From NCBI RefSeq assembly GCF_000170795.1, contig NZ_ABCM01000024.1, positions 1 to 64,000 on the forward strand: a DNA stretch of 64,000 bases, in the 5' to 3' direction. Of this stretch, positions 10,211 to 17,524 are shown one piece after another. Position 1 is the first letter of the stretch. Every line of letters begins with the position of its first letter. Origin of the DNA: Pedobacter sp. BAL39 (GTDB lineage Bacteria > Bacteroidota > Bacteroidia > Sphingobacteriales > Sphingobacteriaceae). The notes beneath the pieces are model-generated. The model did not search any database. It was not told where the DNA came from and was given only the letters and a program-made list of their open reading frames with translations. A program made the position numbers and the translations under genes.

Positions 10211-10239
10211 ACCGGGAACGATACCGGGAACGTTCCCGG
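10211..10239. promoter_or_regulatory. Probable LacI-family operator (palindrome plus half-site)
   Basis: A perfect 16-bp palindrome CCGGGAACGTTCCCGG occupies 10224-10239 and has the central CG typical of LacI-family operators. A further direct half-site, ACCGGGAACG, sits at 10211-10220, 12 bp upstream in register. It lies between lacI and susC, so it probably controls the sus operon. Binding is inferred, not shown. Confidence 0.7.
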
Positions 10240-10360
10240 CGCTATTTGTCAGCGATTTGTAACATTTTTGAAAGACTCCTGAAAACGCGGCGTAAAACGG
10301 TAGTTGGGACCTTTTTTTTTACAAAAAACTCAGTGATTTTAAGTTTAAAGAGGCAGCTGA

Positions 10361-10475
10361 TTCCGGCTTGAAAAAACAGGAAATTTCGGCTTGGAAAAAC
10401 AGCAGATTAAGAACAGAAAAAACCGGGAATTCAGGCTTGGAAAAACAGCGGATTCCAGACAGAAATCCGGACGTT
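10361..10475. repeat. 23-bp tandem repeat, about five units, two degenerate
   Basis: Units begin at 10361, 10384, 10407, 10430 and 10453. Units 1, 2 and 4 share the core GGCTTG-AAAAACAG at the same position; units 3 and 5 keep only the TT start and part of the A-run. Period is exactly 23 bp. Function unknown; it sits upstream of susC and downstream of lacI. Confidence 0.65.
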
Positions 10476-10624
10476 GAAGATCAATAATTCGCATCGGGAA
10501 CATGAACTCTTCAGGTGGGAAAAATAAATCAGCATCGAATTGATAAGGACGGCTTCAGTTCTAAAAATTGAGCTACATTTCCTGGGAAAAGAGGAACAGG
10601 GTATCAATAAGGGGTGGCAGGCGT

Positions 10625-11635
10625 CTATTTTTCTGTCGACCGTCTCTTAATGAGCTTGGAATTCAACACAATCTCTTCATTAGGATCGACGGTTTCCGGC
10701 GCCTCCAGCATCTTGAACAGGAGATTTGCTGCTTCAATACCAATCTTTGTTGCGGGTTGGGTTACCGTGGTGAGCGAAGGGTTCAGCAGAGGTGCAATTT
10801 CCAGGCTGGAGAAACCGATCACACGCAGCTGCTGGGGGATCTGAATGTTCAGGTCGTAACAGGCATAATAAGTAGCAAAAGCCAGGCGCTCTACAGAGGT
10901 AAACACTCCATCCGGACCAACATCTACCAGCAGTCGTTTGAGAATGAGGTTATTTTTAGCGTAACTGTTGGTACAGTCTACCACAAGGCGGTCATCAAAA
11001 GGGATCTCATATTTAGCCAAAGCATCGATATATCCCTGCATCCTGAACTTACCTATAGACAGGTTTTTATTGATCACCAGATAAGCAATCTTTTTGCAGC
11101 CTTGCTTGATCAGGTGTTCAGTGGCCGAAAAGCTACTGTCGTAATCATTAGTGATGACCCTTGGGGTGATGATGTCTTCATACACCCTGTCGAAAAACAC
11201 AAGCGGAAGTCGCTTCTGACTCAGTTCATTGAGATAGGTATGGTCGTTGGCTTCGCCTGATACAGACATGATGATCCCATCTGCCCTGCCGTTGTGTAAA
11301 TGCCTGATAAAAGAAACTTCCTTTTCATAATCATCTTCGGTCGCATAGATGAGGATGTGATACCCCTTGTCGCGGGCCACACGTTCAATACCATGAATCG
11401 CCTGGGAGAAAAAGTTATTTGCCAGTTCCGGGACAATTACCGCAATCGTTTTACTGCGCTGTTCCCTAAGGTTACTCGCGTAGTGATTCGGCTGATAATT
11501 GAATTCTCTGGCTTTCGCCAGAATACGTTCTTTGGTCTCCTTACTGATATCGCTGTTATCCCTAAAAGCTCTTGACACTGTGGACGTGGAAAGCCCCAGT
11601 GCTTTAGCTAATTCCTTGATATTGAAGTTCTGCAT
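10625..11635 (-). CDS. LacI/GalR-family transcriptional regulator
   Basis: DNA-binding regulator of 336 residues, probably responding to a sugar from the adjacent starch locus. The N-terminal helix-turn-helix and hinge helix are clear ('IKELAKALGLSTSTVSRAF', about 5-23), followed by the periplasmic-binding-protein-like sensor domain starting 'KTIAVIVPELANNFFSQ' (about 63-79) and a C-terminal dimer region ending 'LIKRRSTEK'. It is upstream of and codirectional with susC, separated by 696 bp. Classical Bacteroides Sus is controlled by SusR, which is not LacI-like; here a LacI regulator appears to have that job. Candidate sites are the palindrome at 10224-10239 and a second palindrome in front of its own gene at 11745-11756. 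Confidence 0.93.
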   Translation of the reverse strand: MQNFNIKELAKALGLSTSTVSRAFRDNSDISKETKERILAKAREFNYQPNHYASNLREQRSKTIAVIVPELANNFFSQAIHGIERVARDKGYHILIYATEDDYEKEVSFIRHLHNGRADGIIMSVSGEANDHTYLNELSQKRLPLVFFDRVYEDIITPRVITNDYDSSFSATEHLIKQGCKKIAYLVINKNLSIGKFRMQGYIDALAKYEIPFDDRLVVDCTNSYAKNNLILKRLLVDVGPDGVFTSVERLAFATYYACYDLNIQIPQQLRVIGFSSLEIAPLLNPSLTTVTQPATKIGIEAANLLFKMLEAPETVDPNEEIVLNSKLIKRRSTEK

Positions 11636-11744
11636 CTATTTCCCTAACGATCCTTAGAAAATCATTAATGATGTAAATATAGATGGAAAATCGAAACGGC
11701 ACATAATTTCGTAACTAAATATAACATAGATTACTCATTCTTTT

Positions 11745-11756
11745 GTAATCGATTAC
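11745..11756. promoter_or_regulatory. CG-centred 12-bp palindrome GTAATCGATTAC, possible second operator
   Basis: Perfect 12-bp inverted repeat in the 176-bp gap between divergent lacI and the desaturase gene. It directly follows TTCTTTTG (11738-11745), a one-mismatch version of the -7 box for the desaturase. It could serve lacI autoregulation or control of the desaturase. Confidence 0.4.
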
Positions 11757-11811
11757 TGTATCTTACACAAATCATACCGGGGAAAACTGAGATTCTTGGG
11801 GGAAATAATTT

Positions 11812-12966
11812 ATGACCAGGAAAATCAAGTTCACGAATACCAGCAAATCTACCTTTTACAGCACATTACGAAAGCGCATTGATACCTACTTCAGGGAAGA
11901 AAACATGGATACACATGCGAATAAGGCCATGTGGATAAAGGTGGTATTTTTCCTTTCCGGACTTACAGCCCTCTACCTGTCCCTGCTACTGGGGAATTTC
12001 CCGTTGGTAGTGATGATTCCCTTGTGCGTGTTACTGGGCATGTTTTCTGCCTTCGTTGGCTTTAACATCTGTCATGACGCCATCCATAATTCACTTTCAG
12101 CAAATAAGGCGGTCAATAAACGTTTTGCTTTTATTTTTAACCTGATTGGTGCCAGTCCTTATGTATGGAATATCTGCCATAACATTGTACACCATACTTA
12201 TACCAACATCGCCGGCCACGATGAAGACATCGATGTTGCTCCTGGGCTGATCCGCTTTTCAGATGACGAACCAGTGAACAGGCTGCAGCAGTACCAACAT
12301 TATTATGCATTTATGCTATATAGCTTTGCCATGTTATCCTGGGTATTTAGAAAAGACTACAAGAAATTTTTTCAGAAAAAAGTCGGGGAACATGTCATGA
12401 TCCATCCCAGGATAGAATATTTTAAGCTCTTTTTTTATAAAGCCATCTATTACCTTCTGTTTATTGCGCTTCCATTAATGGTGATGGACATCAGATGGTA
12501 CGAGTTCATCGCTGGCTTTCTCATCATGCAGTTTAGTCAGGGGCTGGTGCTCGGATTGGTATTTCAACTGGCACATGTCGTGGAGTCTACCAGCTTTCCG
12601 CATCCTGACAAGCAAGGAAATATCATCGAAGAATGGGCTGTTCACCAGTTATTGACTACGGCAAACTTCGCCGGAGACAGCAAAACCCTCGCCTTTTTAT
12701 GCGGAGGACTAAACCGGCAGATCGAGCATCACCTTTTTCCGAAGATCTGCCACATCCATTACCCGGCGATTGGAAAAATTGTGAAACAGACGGCCACTGA
12801 TTTTAATCTTCCATACAATGAATATCCAACATTTTTAACAGCATTAAAATCACATTACCAGATGTTAAAAAAGCTCGGGAAATACGCATATCAGAAGAAA
12901 ATAGTGCTTAGGGATAAAGAAAAACTGCCGGTGATCACAAAGAAAATCATCATAATTGGTCAGTAA
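11812..12966 (+). CDS. Membrane fatty acid desaturase
   Basis: Di-iron acyl-lipid or acyl-CoA desaturase of 384 residues, expected to introduce a double bond in membrane fatty acids. Three histidine boxes are visible: 'HDAIHN' (about 88-93), 'HNIVHH' (about 124-129) and 'QIEHH' (about 304-308). Hydrophobic segments at about 44-90 and 198-245 are the expected membrane hairpins. Start is ATG at 11812. It is transcribed alone and divergently from lacI, with a 176-bp upstream gap. The Q-E-H-H third box is typical of front-end type enzymes, but no cytochrome b5 domain is fused. Regiospecificity cannot be read from the sequence. Confidence 0.92.
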   Translation: MTRKIKFTNTSKSTFYSTLRKRIDTYFREENMDTHANKAMWIKVVFFLSGLTALYLSLLLGNFPLVVMIPLCVLLGMFSAFVGFNICHDAIHNSLSANKAVNKRFAFIFNLIGASPYVWNICHNIVHHTYTNIAGHDEDIDVAPGLIRFSDDEPVNRLQQYQHYYAFMLYSFAMLSWVFRKDYKKFFQKKVGEHVMIHPRIEYFKLFFYKAIYYLLFIALPLMVMDIRWYEFIAGFLIMQFSQGLVLGLVFQLAHVVESTSFPHPDKQGNIIEEWAVHQLLTTANFAGDSKTLAFLCGGLNRQIEHHLFPKICHIHYPAIGKIVKQTATDFNLPYNEYPTFLTALKSHYQMLKKLGKYAYQKKIVLRDKEKLPVITKKIIIIGQ

Positions 12967-12974
12967 ATAAAAGT

Positions 12975-13004
12975 GCCGCACTGTAAAGGCAGTAACAGCG
13001 CGGC
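12975..13004 (-). terminator. Probable intrinsic terminator after the phosphoesterase gene
   Basis: Stem GCCGCACTG / CAGCGCGGC (one G-T pair) with a 12-nt loop. In the minus direction it is followed by ACTTTTATTT. It lies between convergent genes and could act in both directions, although the plus-strand side lacks a U-run. Confidence 0.5.
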
Positions 13005-13030
13005 CTGGTTTCAATACAAATTAGCAATAA

Positions 13031-14446
13031 TTATATCGTCACCTCTTTTATAAATTCATTTCCGAAACGATCGGTAGCAACTACTTTCACCGTCTTTACG
13101 GAAGGTTTAAAATGTGCAATAAATAAGTGGTCTGTTTCATTAGGCTCGACGAACATCCTCGGGTTTGGCAATTCCGGACCTTTATATAATTTCAATGCCA
13201 TCGGATCAAGCCCCTGCTGCTGTTCCATCGGCCCTATATATTGGCTATCAAGATAGTAAGTTACTTTCCATTCCGGATCCCAATTCCATACATTGGCAAT
13301 CAGCCGTACCTGGTCCGTTAATTGTTCCGGATAGAGTGTCATTTGTTCTTTTTTGTCCATCCCGGTAGCCTTATAATACCAGCTTAACTCTGTACCTTTC
13401 ACCTCGTATACGGCATATCCGCGAGGAGTTCCATCACCACAGATCGGGCCGGTCCACCATGCGCCACATACTGCTCCATGGTTGTGCTCAAAGATGCCAT
13501 CAGTAATGTTGTTGGCATTAATATGTGTATGCCCCGACATGACATGTACATTGGTGTATCCAGTTAGCAGCGCGTAAAAATCAGCTTTATTTTTCACCTG
13601 ATTGTATACCGGAATGTGAAGGTTAATGATCAGCAAGACATCTTTCTCTACATGTTGAAGGTCTTTTTTCAGCCATTCCAGCTGGGTTTCAGTAATGTAA
13701 CCGTCGTATTCCCGCTCTGTCCCCAGGTAACGTACATTATCCAGGACCACATAATGTGCACGGCCACGGTTAAACGAATAATAAGTAGGCCCGTATGTTT
13801 CCTTAAAGGTCTTGTCCGATGTCTCGTCGCCACCCATGCGATAGTCCATGTCATGATTACCAAGCGCCTGGAAAAAAGGGATCTTCATCTGTGCTACGGC
13901 AGCGTTATAATCTGCGAACAGAGCATGGTTGTCCCATACCAGATCCCCTACCCCAATGCCATGGACTAAAGTACCCTTTGGAAAGGAAGCCAGCAGCTGC
14001 TGTACATCAGGAACTGCAGTTTCCATCATCTGTTTCACATCCTTTTTTGTTTTCACCTGCGGATCAGCCCAGATCAGGAAGGTATGATCGGAATCGTTCC
14101 GTTTTAAGGGCTCCAGCTGAAAGTCATATTGATTTCTGCTGCCCAGTGTTTCATACTGTCGCGCGATGTGATAATCTGTCTTAAATTCATAGCCTGATGG
14201 CGTACTCATAAAAATACTGCCGGCAAGCTCATGAGGGGTGATGCTGTAATTCCCTCTTTTGTCGGTCAGTACAACAGAGAACCCATCGGAGATGACCACA
14301 TTGGAGATTCCCTTCTTACCAGACATGACCTTGCCGGTAATCGTTTTACTGCGTTTCAGGTTGACAAAGGCATCCGACTGGAGGCTGATGAAAGCACTTC
14401 CAGTAAGGAAGCCCATGCCTTGTATAAATGATCTTCTATTCATCAT
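13031..14446 (-). CDS. Calcineurin-like phosphoesterase, Tat-exported
   Basis: Secreted metallophosphoesterase of 471 residues, expected to hydrolyse phosphomono- or diesters outside the cytoplasm. The N-terminus carries a twin-arginine motif ('NRRSFIQG') and a hydrophobic stretch. An Ig-like N-terminal domain (about 35-110, MetallophosN type) precedes the catalytic core: 'WADPQV' (about 125-130), 'GVGDLVWD' (about 166-173), 'LGNHDMDY' (about 196-203), 'NLHIP' and 'SGHTH' (about 297-301) give the full dimetal set. A MetallophosC-type beta domain ends the protein. It is the last gene of the susCD-DUF5689 operon, 10 bp after the DUF5689 gene. Given the Pho-box-like promoter upstream of the operon, release of phosphate from organic phosphates is my inference; substrate is unknown. 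Confidence 0.92.
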   Translation of the reverse strand: MMNRRSFIQGMGFLTGSAFISLQSDAFVNLKRSKTITGKVMSGKKGISNVVISDGFSVVLTDKRGNYSITPHELAGSIFMSTPSGYEFKTDYHIARQYETLGSRNQYDFQLEPLKRNDSDHTFLIWADPQVKTKKDVKQMMETAVPDVQQLLASFPKGTLVHGIGVGDLVWDNHALFADYNAAVAQMKIPFFQALGNHDMDYRMGGDETSDKTFKETYGPTYYSFNRGRAHYVVLDNVRYLGTEREYDGYITETQLEWLKKDLQHVEKDVLLIINLHIPVYNQVKNKADFYALLTGYTNVHVMSGHTHINANNITDGIFEHNHGAVCGAWWTGPICGDGTPRGYAVYEVKGTELSWYYKATGMDKKEQMTLYPEQLTDQVRLIANVWNWDPEWKVTYYLDSQYIGPMEQQQGLDPMALKLYKGPELPNPRMFVEPNETDHLFIAHFKPSVKTVKVVATDRFGNEFIKEVTI

Positions 14447-14456
14447 GATATCCTTT

Positions 14457-16010
14457 TCAGTTGCTTATTTGGGTAACATCCCCGGTTTCTATTTCCGACA
14501 CTGCCGAGGTCATGGTCATCAGATAAAATACGTGTGCCCTTTTTGTGGTCCAGGATTCTGTAGTTGTATTAAATACCCCACCAAGCTTCACGAACATACC
14601 AAGATCTGCCGGGCTCTGATGTGGAATCACGTACAGGTTACCGCCCTGGTAGAAGAAAGGCTGACTGGCAGATGTTCCTGCATCTACTGCACTGTAATGA
14701 TCATTATCTGGCACACGATAACCAGTATTACTGGCTTCATTGAAGATGGTTGTTTTCCCTGTACCTCCGAAGAAGACAGCATCAACAGGCACCGATGTTT
14801 CTGTTACATTAATACCCTCAAAAATCGCGATACCACCTGCATTACCACTGTTCGGCAAGAGTCCTCCGCTTTTGGTACCAAAACCATCACCATCATTATT
14901 GACGTAGTCGAGCGCAGAGATCCACATAGATGCGCTGATATCGGTAGAGTTTGGTCCATTGATTTTTTTATTTTTTCCGCCTACATAGAAGAAATCTCCC
15001 TTAGAAACCTTTCCTGTGGTCAGGTTGAACTTGTAGGTCCTTCCCCCACCTGTCGCCCAGCCTCCTCCGGGTGCTGTTCCAGCATAAGGTGCTGCTCCAC
15101 CAGCATTGGTACAGGTCACCACTGCCATCGGTGTTTTTTCAAAGTCTATATCTTTTGTGGCCAGGAACTGGAAGTATTCGTAGTTCCCATCACCACCCTT
15201 GGCGTCATTTACAAATCCTGTAATCAGTACCGGGAACTTTCCAAGTCCAGGCCCATTTGGATCCACTGGTGCCACCTGATCGGTAATATCGGCAGCACTG
15301 CGGGGCCATACCTGGGGCACTACCGTTCCCGATGCAGACTGTGTCAGAAAGAGTACCCCTGCAAATGAGGCACTTGCAGGAAGCTCAGTATCGGCAAAAG
15401 TTGCCGTCGCTTCGGTGTGCAGGACAATGCTGTCCGCACCGTTGATGATGTTTTTATCTCCCGCTAAAGTGCCTCCTGGAAGGGGCATTGGGTTGACGAT
15501 TGCCGACTTCACCTGTACCAGCGTACTTTCATAGTCGCCAGGTTTAAGGTTAATGCTATAACTAGACGCCGCTTGTATATTCGTTGGATTACCAGAGGAA
15601 ATCTTTTTAATGGCAGCATCAGCAAGCCCGGTTAACTGTAGTGAGCCATTGATTCTTTTGAGGACCCCCCCGTCAATGGAGACCAGGAGCGAATCGCCAC
15701 TCTTATAACTTCCCGCAGTGCTGGAAGCGATAACAATACCTCTCGTTTTGTTTCTCCAGGTGTTCTGTAGGATGATGATCCCGGAAGGGATATTTCCTCC
15801 TTCGGCGTCAGAAATGACCACACCAGTAATCTGATGTGCTTCGTTGAGGTCGTCGGAGTTAACGGTAACATCAGTACCTTTGTGCAATGCCCTCAAGTCC
15901 GCAACGGAGGTAACCGGACTCTGCGTGCCCTCCGCATAATTGTGCTTCTCGCAGGACGACCATACGAAGGAAGCAATAAGCATGATGATATATATAAATC
16001 TTGTTTTCAT
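14457..16010 (-). CDS. DUF5689-domain outer-membrane lipoprotein
   Basis: Lipoprotein of 517 residues from the chosen ATG at 16010, which gives a clean signal peptide with Cys20 in 'SFVWSSCEKH'. A longer reading frame upstream overlaps the end of susD and spoils the signal peptide, so it was not used. Residues about 30-260 match DUF5689 ('DLRALHKGTDVTV', 'ITGVVISDAEGGNIPSG', 'GDSLLVSIDGGVLKRINGSL'), an OB-fold-like module. The C-terminal half ('FPVLITGFVNDAKGG', 'YEYFQFLATKDIDF') resembles a lamin-tail-like domain. DUF5689 proteins commonly accompany SusCD pairs and secreted phosphoesterases or nucleases in Bacteroidota. A surface substrate-binding role in phosphate scavenging is inferred from context. 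Confidence 0.82.
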   Translation of the reverse strand: MKTRFIYIIMLIASFVWSSCEKHNYAEGTQSPVTSVADLRALHKGTDVTVNSDDLNEAHQITGVVISDAEGGNIPSGIIILQNTWRNKTRGIVIASSTAGSYKSGDSLLVSIDGGVLKRINGSLQLTGLADAAIKKISSGNPTNIQAASSYSINLKPGDYESTLVQVKSAIVNPMPLPGGTLAGDKNIINGADSIVLHTEATATFADTELPASASFAGVLFLTQSASGTVVPQVWPRSAADITDQVAPVDPNGPGLGKFPVLITGFVNDAKGGDGNYEYFQFLATKDIDFEKTPMAVVTCTNAGGAAPYAGTAPGGGWATGGGRTYKFNLTTGKVSKGDFFYVGGKNKKINGPNSTDISASMWISALDYVNNDGDGFGTKSGGLLPNSGNAGGIAIFEGINVTETSVPVDAVFFGGTGKTTIFNEASNTGYRVPDNDHYSAVDAGTSASQPFFYQGGNLYVIPHQSPADLGMFVKLGGVFNTTTESWTTKRAHVFYLMTMTSAVSEIETGDVTQISN

Positions 16011-16036
16011 GGATATGAATTTATCTAATGAATGAA

Positions 16037-17500
16037 TTATGGTTTTTGCCACCACATCTCTGTGCTGATTAAATCTGCTCCTTGCGTAGCTACGGCTGCT
16101 CTGTAATTTTCACCGTTTGCAGACTGGACATATACCGGGTAGGTTAACCTTGCGGGCATGACCCTATTGTTGCCCAATCCGGCGCCTTTAGGCAGGTTAG
16201 GATGACTGGAGCGGCGGTATTCAAACCACTGCTGAAGGTCTGTAAAGAACATCGCATAGTATTTCTGCAGATGAATCAGCTCCATTTTCTGATCTGTAGT
16301 GTAGGTATCGTCCCATTTTACCTTTTCAAAAGTAAGGTAGTTGGCAGGTACAGCGCCACCCCATAGCGTAATGCCACTGGTTGCACCAGTTTCGTAATAG
16401 TTCTTTGCAGCGGCACTGCTAATCCAGCCATTAAGTGCTGCTTCTGCAAGAATCAACTGCAGCTCCCCATAATTCATGATGTTGCCCAGTAAGGGGTTGC
16501 TTCTGAGTGTAGTGATCAGAGATGATTTCCCCTCCGGCGCCTGCCCTGGCGCATAACCGCTCGGAATACCTTCATATTCTCCCTGATATAATGAGCCCCA
16601 TTTCTGGATCCGCGGGTCGCTCCATTCATTCAGGTTATCGACAAAGAAGCTGGCAAGCTTAGGGCCATACCAATCTGCTTCACGCCAGGTCGAAAACGGA
16701 GAAACATAGGGAGCAACACCCGTCCACCTTAAAATGGCAGAATCATCGTTGCTGGTCATTATCGGATACTCGGCAGGTTTGGTTTCCACCATTTCTTTGA
16801 TCTTTTGTGTTACCGGCAGATCGCTCTTTCCTGAGGCCCTTAGGAGCAACCTTAAAAATAACGAATTCCCAAACTTTCTCCATTTATCACGGGAACCGGC
16901 AAAAACAGGATCGCTGTTAGCGGCAATGGCATTGCCAGCGTTGTTAGACTCCTTCAATAATCCATTGGCATTTTCCAGCATCTGGAAAATGCCGTCGTAG
17001 ATGTCTTTCTGCTGATCGAATTTTGGTGTAAGTTCTCCATCCTTGCCCTGGTTGGACTGCGAGAATGGTACATCACCATAAGTGTCTGTCAAAAGGGAAT
17101 AGGTCCATGCCTGACAAATCAATGAAACTGCCTTATAAGAAGAATTCAGGTTGGCTTCACCGCCCGTGTAGATGTCCTTGAAGTTACTGAGTTGGATATA
17201 CCATGAATTCCACAAGTAATCGGCCTCTGAGGTACGTATTTCATACCGGAAAATCTTACCTTCTGTATCTCCCATATTTACAGTAACCTGCATCAGCTCA
17301 TTGTTAACACGCTGACTGCGGTTCATATTTGCAGACACCATCTCGGTCAGTGCCGGGGCCAGCAATGATTGTGGAGTGGCATAGGCAATTGCATTGGGAT
17401 TTGTATTAAGTTCCTTGAAATCCTTTTTACACGACCCCATGGTAATGGCCATACTTAAAAGGATAGCTATTTTTATATTTTGATTAAAGTTCTTTTTCAT
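16037..17500 (-). CDS. SusD/RagB-family lipoprotein (locus 2, SusD-like_2 type)
   Basis: Surface-exposed binding partner of the locus 2 SusC, 487 residues. Signal peptide with lipobox Cys24 ('AITMGSCKKDFKELNTNPN'); the 'LNTNPNA' stretch right after the lipobox is typical of the SusD-like_2 subgroup, as is 'SLICQAWTYSLLTDTYGDVPFSQ' in spirit (about 140-163). The C-terminal 'QKYYAMFFTDLQQWFEYRRS' segment (about 417-436) matches the family. It sits 24 bp after susC and 26 bp before the DUF5689 gene. No glycosidase is present in this operon; with the phosphoesterase and Pho-box-like promoter, an organophosphate rather than a glycan ligand is likely. Confidence 0.92.
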   Translation of the reverse strand: MKKNFNQNIKIAILLSMAITMGSCKKDFKELNTNPNAIAYATPQSLLAPALTEMVSANMNRSQRVNNELMQVTVNMGDTEGKIFRYEIRTSEADYLWNSWYIQLSNFKDIYTGGEANLNSSYKAVSLICQAWTYSLLTDTYGDVPFSQSNQGKDGELTPKFDQQKDIYDGIFQMLENANGLLKESNNAGNAIAANSDPVFAGSRDKWRKFGNSLFLRLLLRASGKSDLPVTQKIKEMVETKPAEYPIMTSNDDSAILRWTGVAPYVSPFSTWREADWYGPKLASFFVDNLNEWSDPRIQKWGSLYQGEYEGIPSGYAPGQAPEGKSSLITTLRSNPLLGNIMNYGELQLILAEAALNGWISSAAAKNYYETGATSGITLWGGAVPANYLTFEKVKWDDTYTTDQKMELIHLQKYYAMFFTDLQQWFEYRRSSHPNLPKGAGLGNNRVMPARLTYPVYVQSANGENYRAAVATQGADLISTEMWWQKP

Positions 17501-17524
17501 CTTGAGTATAATTTCAATTCCTAA

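Larger units (their letters stand above)
9929..10624. other. 696-bp regulatory intergenic region between lacI and susC
   Basis: No credible gene. A 68-codon reading frame here (10165-10371) runs straight through the operator palindrome and has no coding character. The region holds the CG-centred operator (10211-10239) and a 23-bp tandem repeat (10361-10475). I could not find a convincing TAnnTTTG promoter for susC in it. Confidence 0.7.

Noticed and set aside
10165..10371. 68-codon frame between lacI and susC
   Set aside because: Runs through the operator palindrome, with no ribosome binding site and no coding character.
14259..15368. 369-codon plus-strand frame opposite the DUF5689 and phosphoesterase genes
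   Set aside because: Cys-rich, repetitive translation spanning the junction of two real minus-strand genes; a mirror of their codon use.
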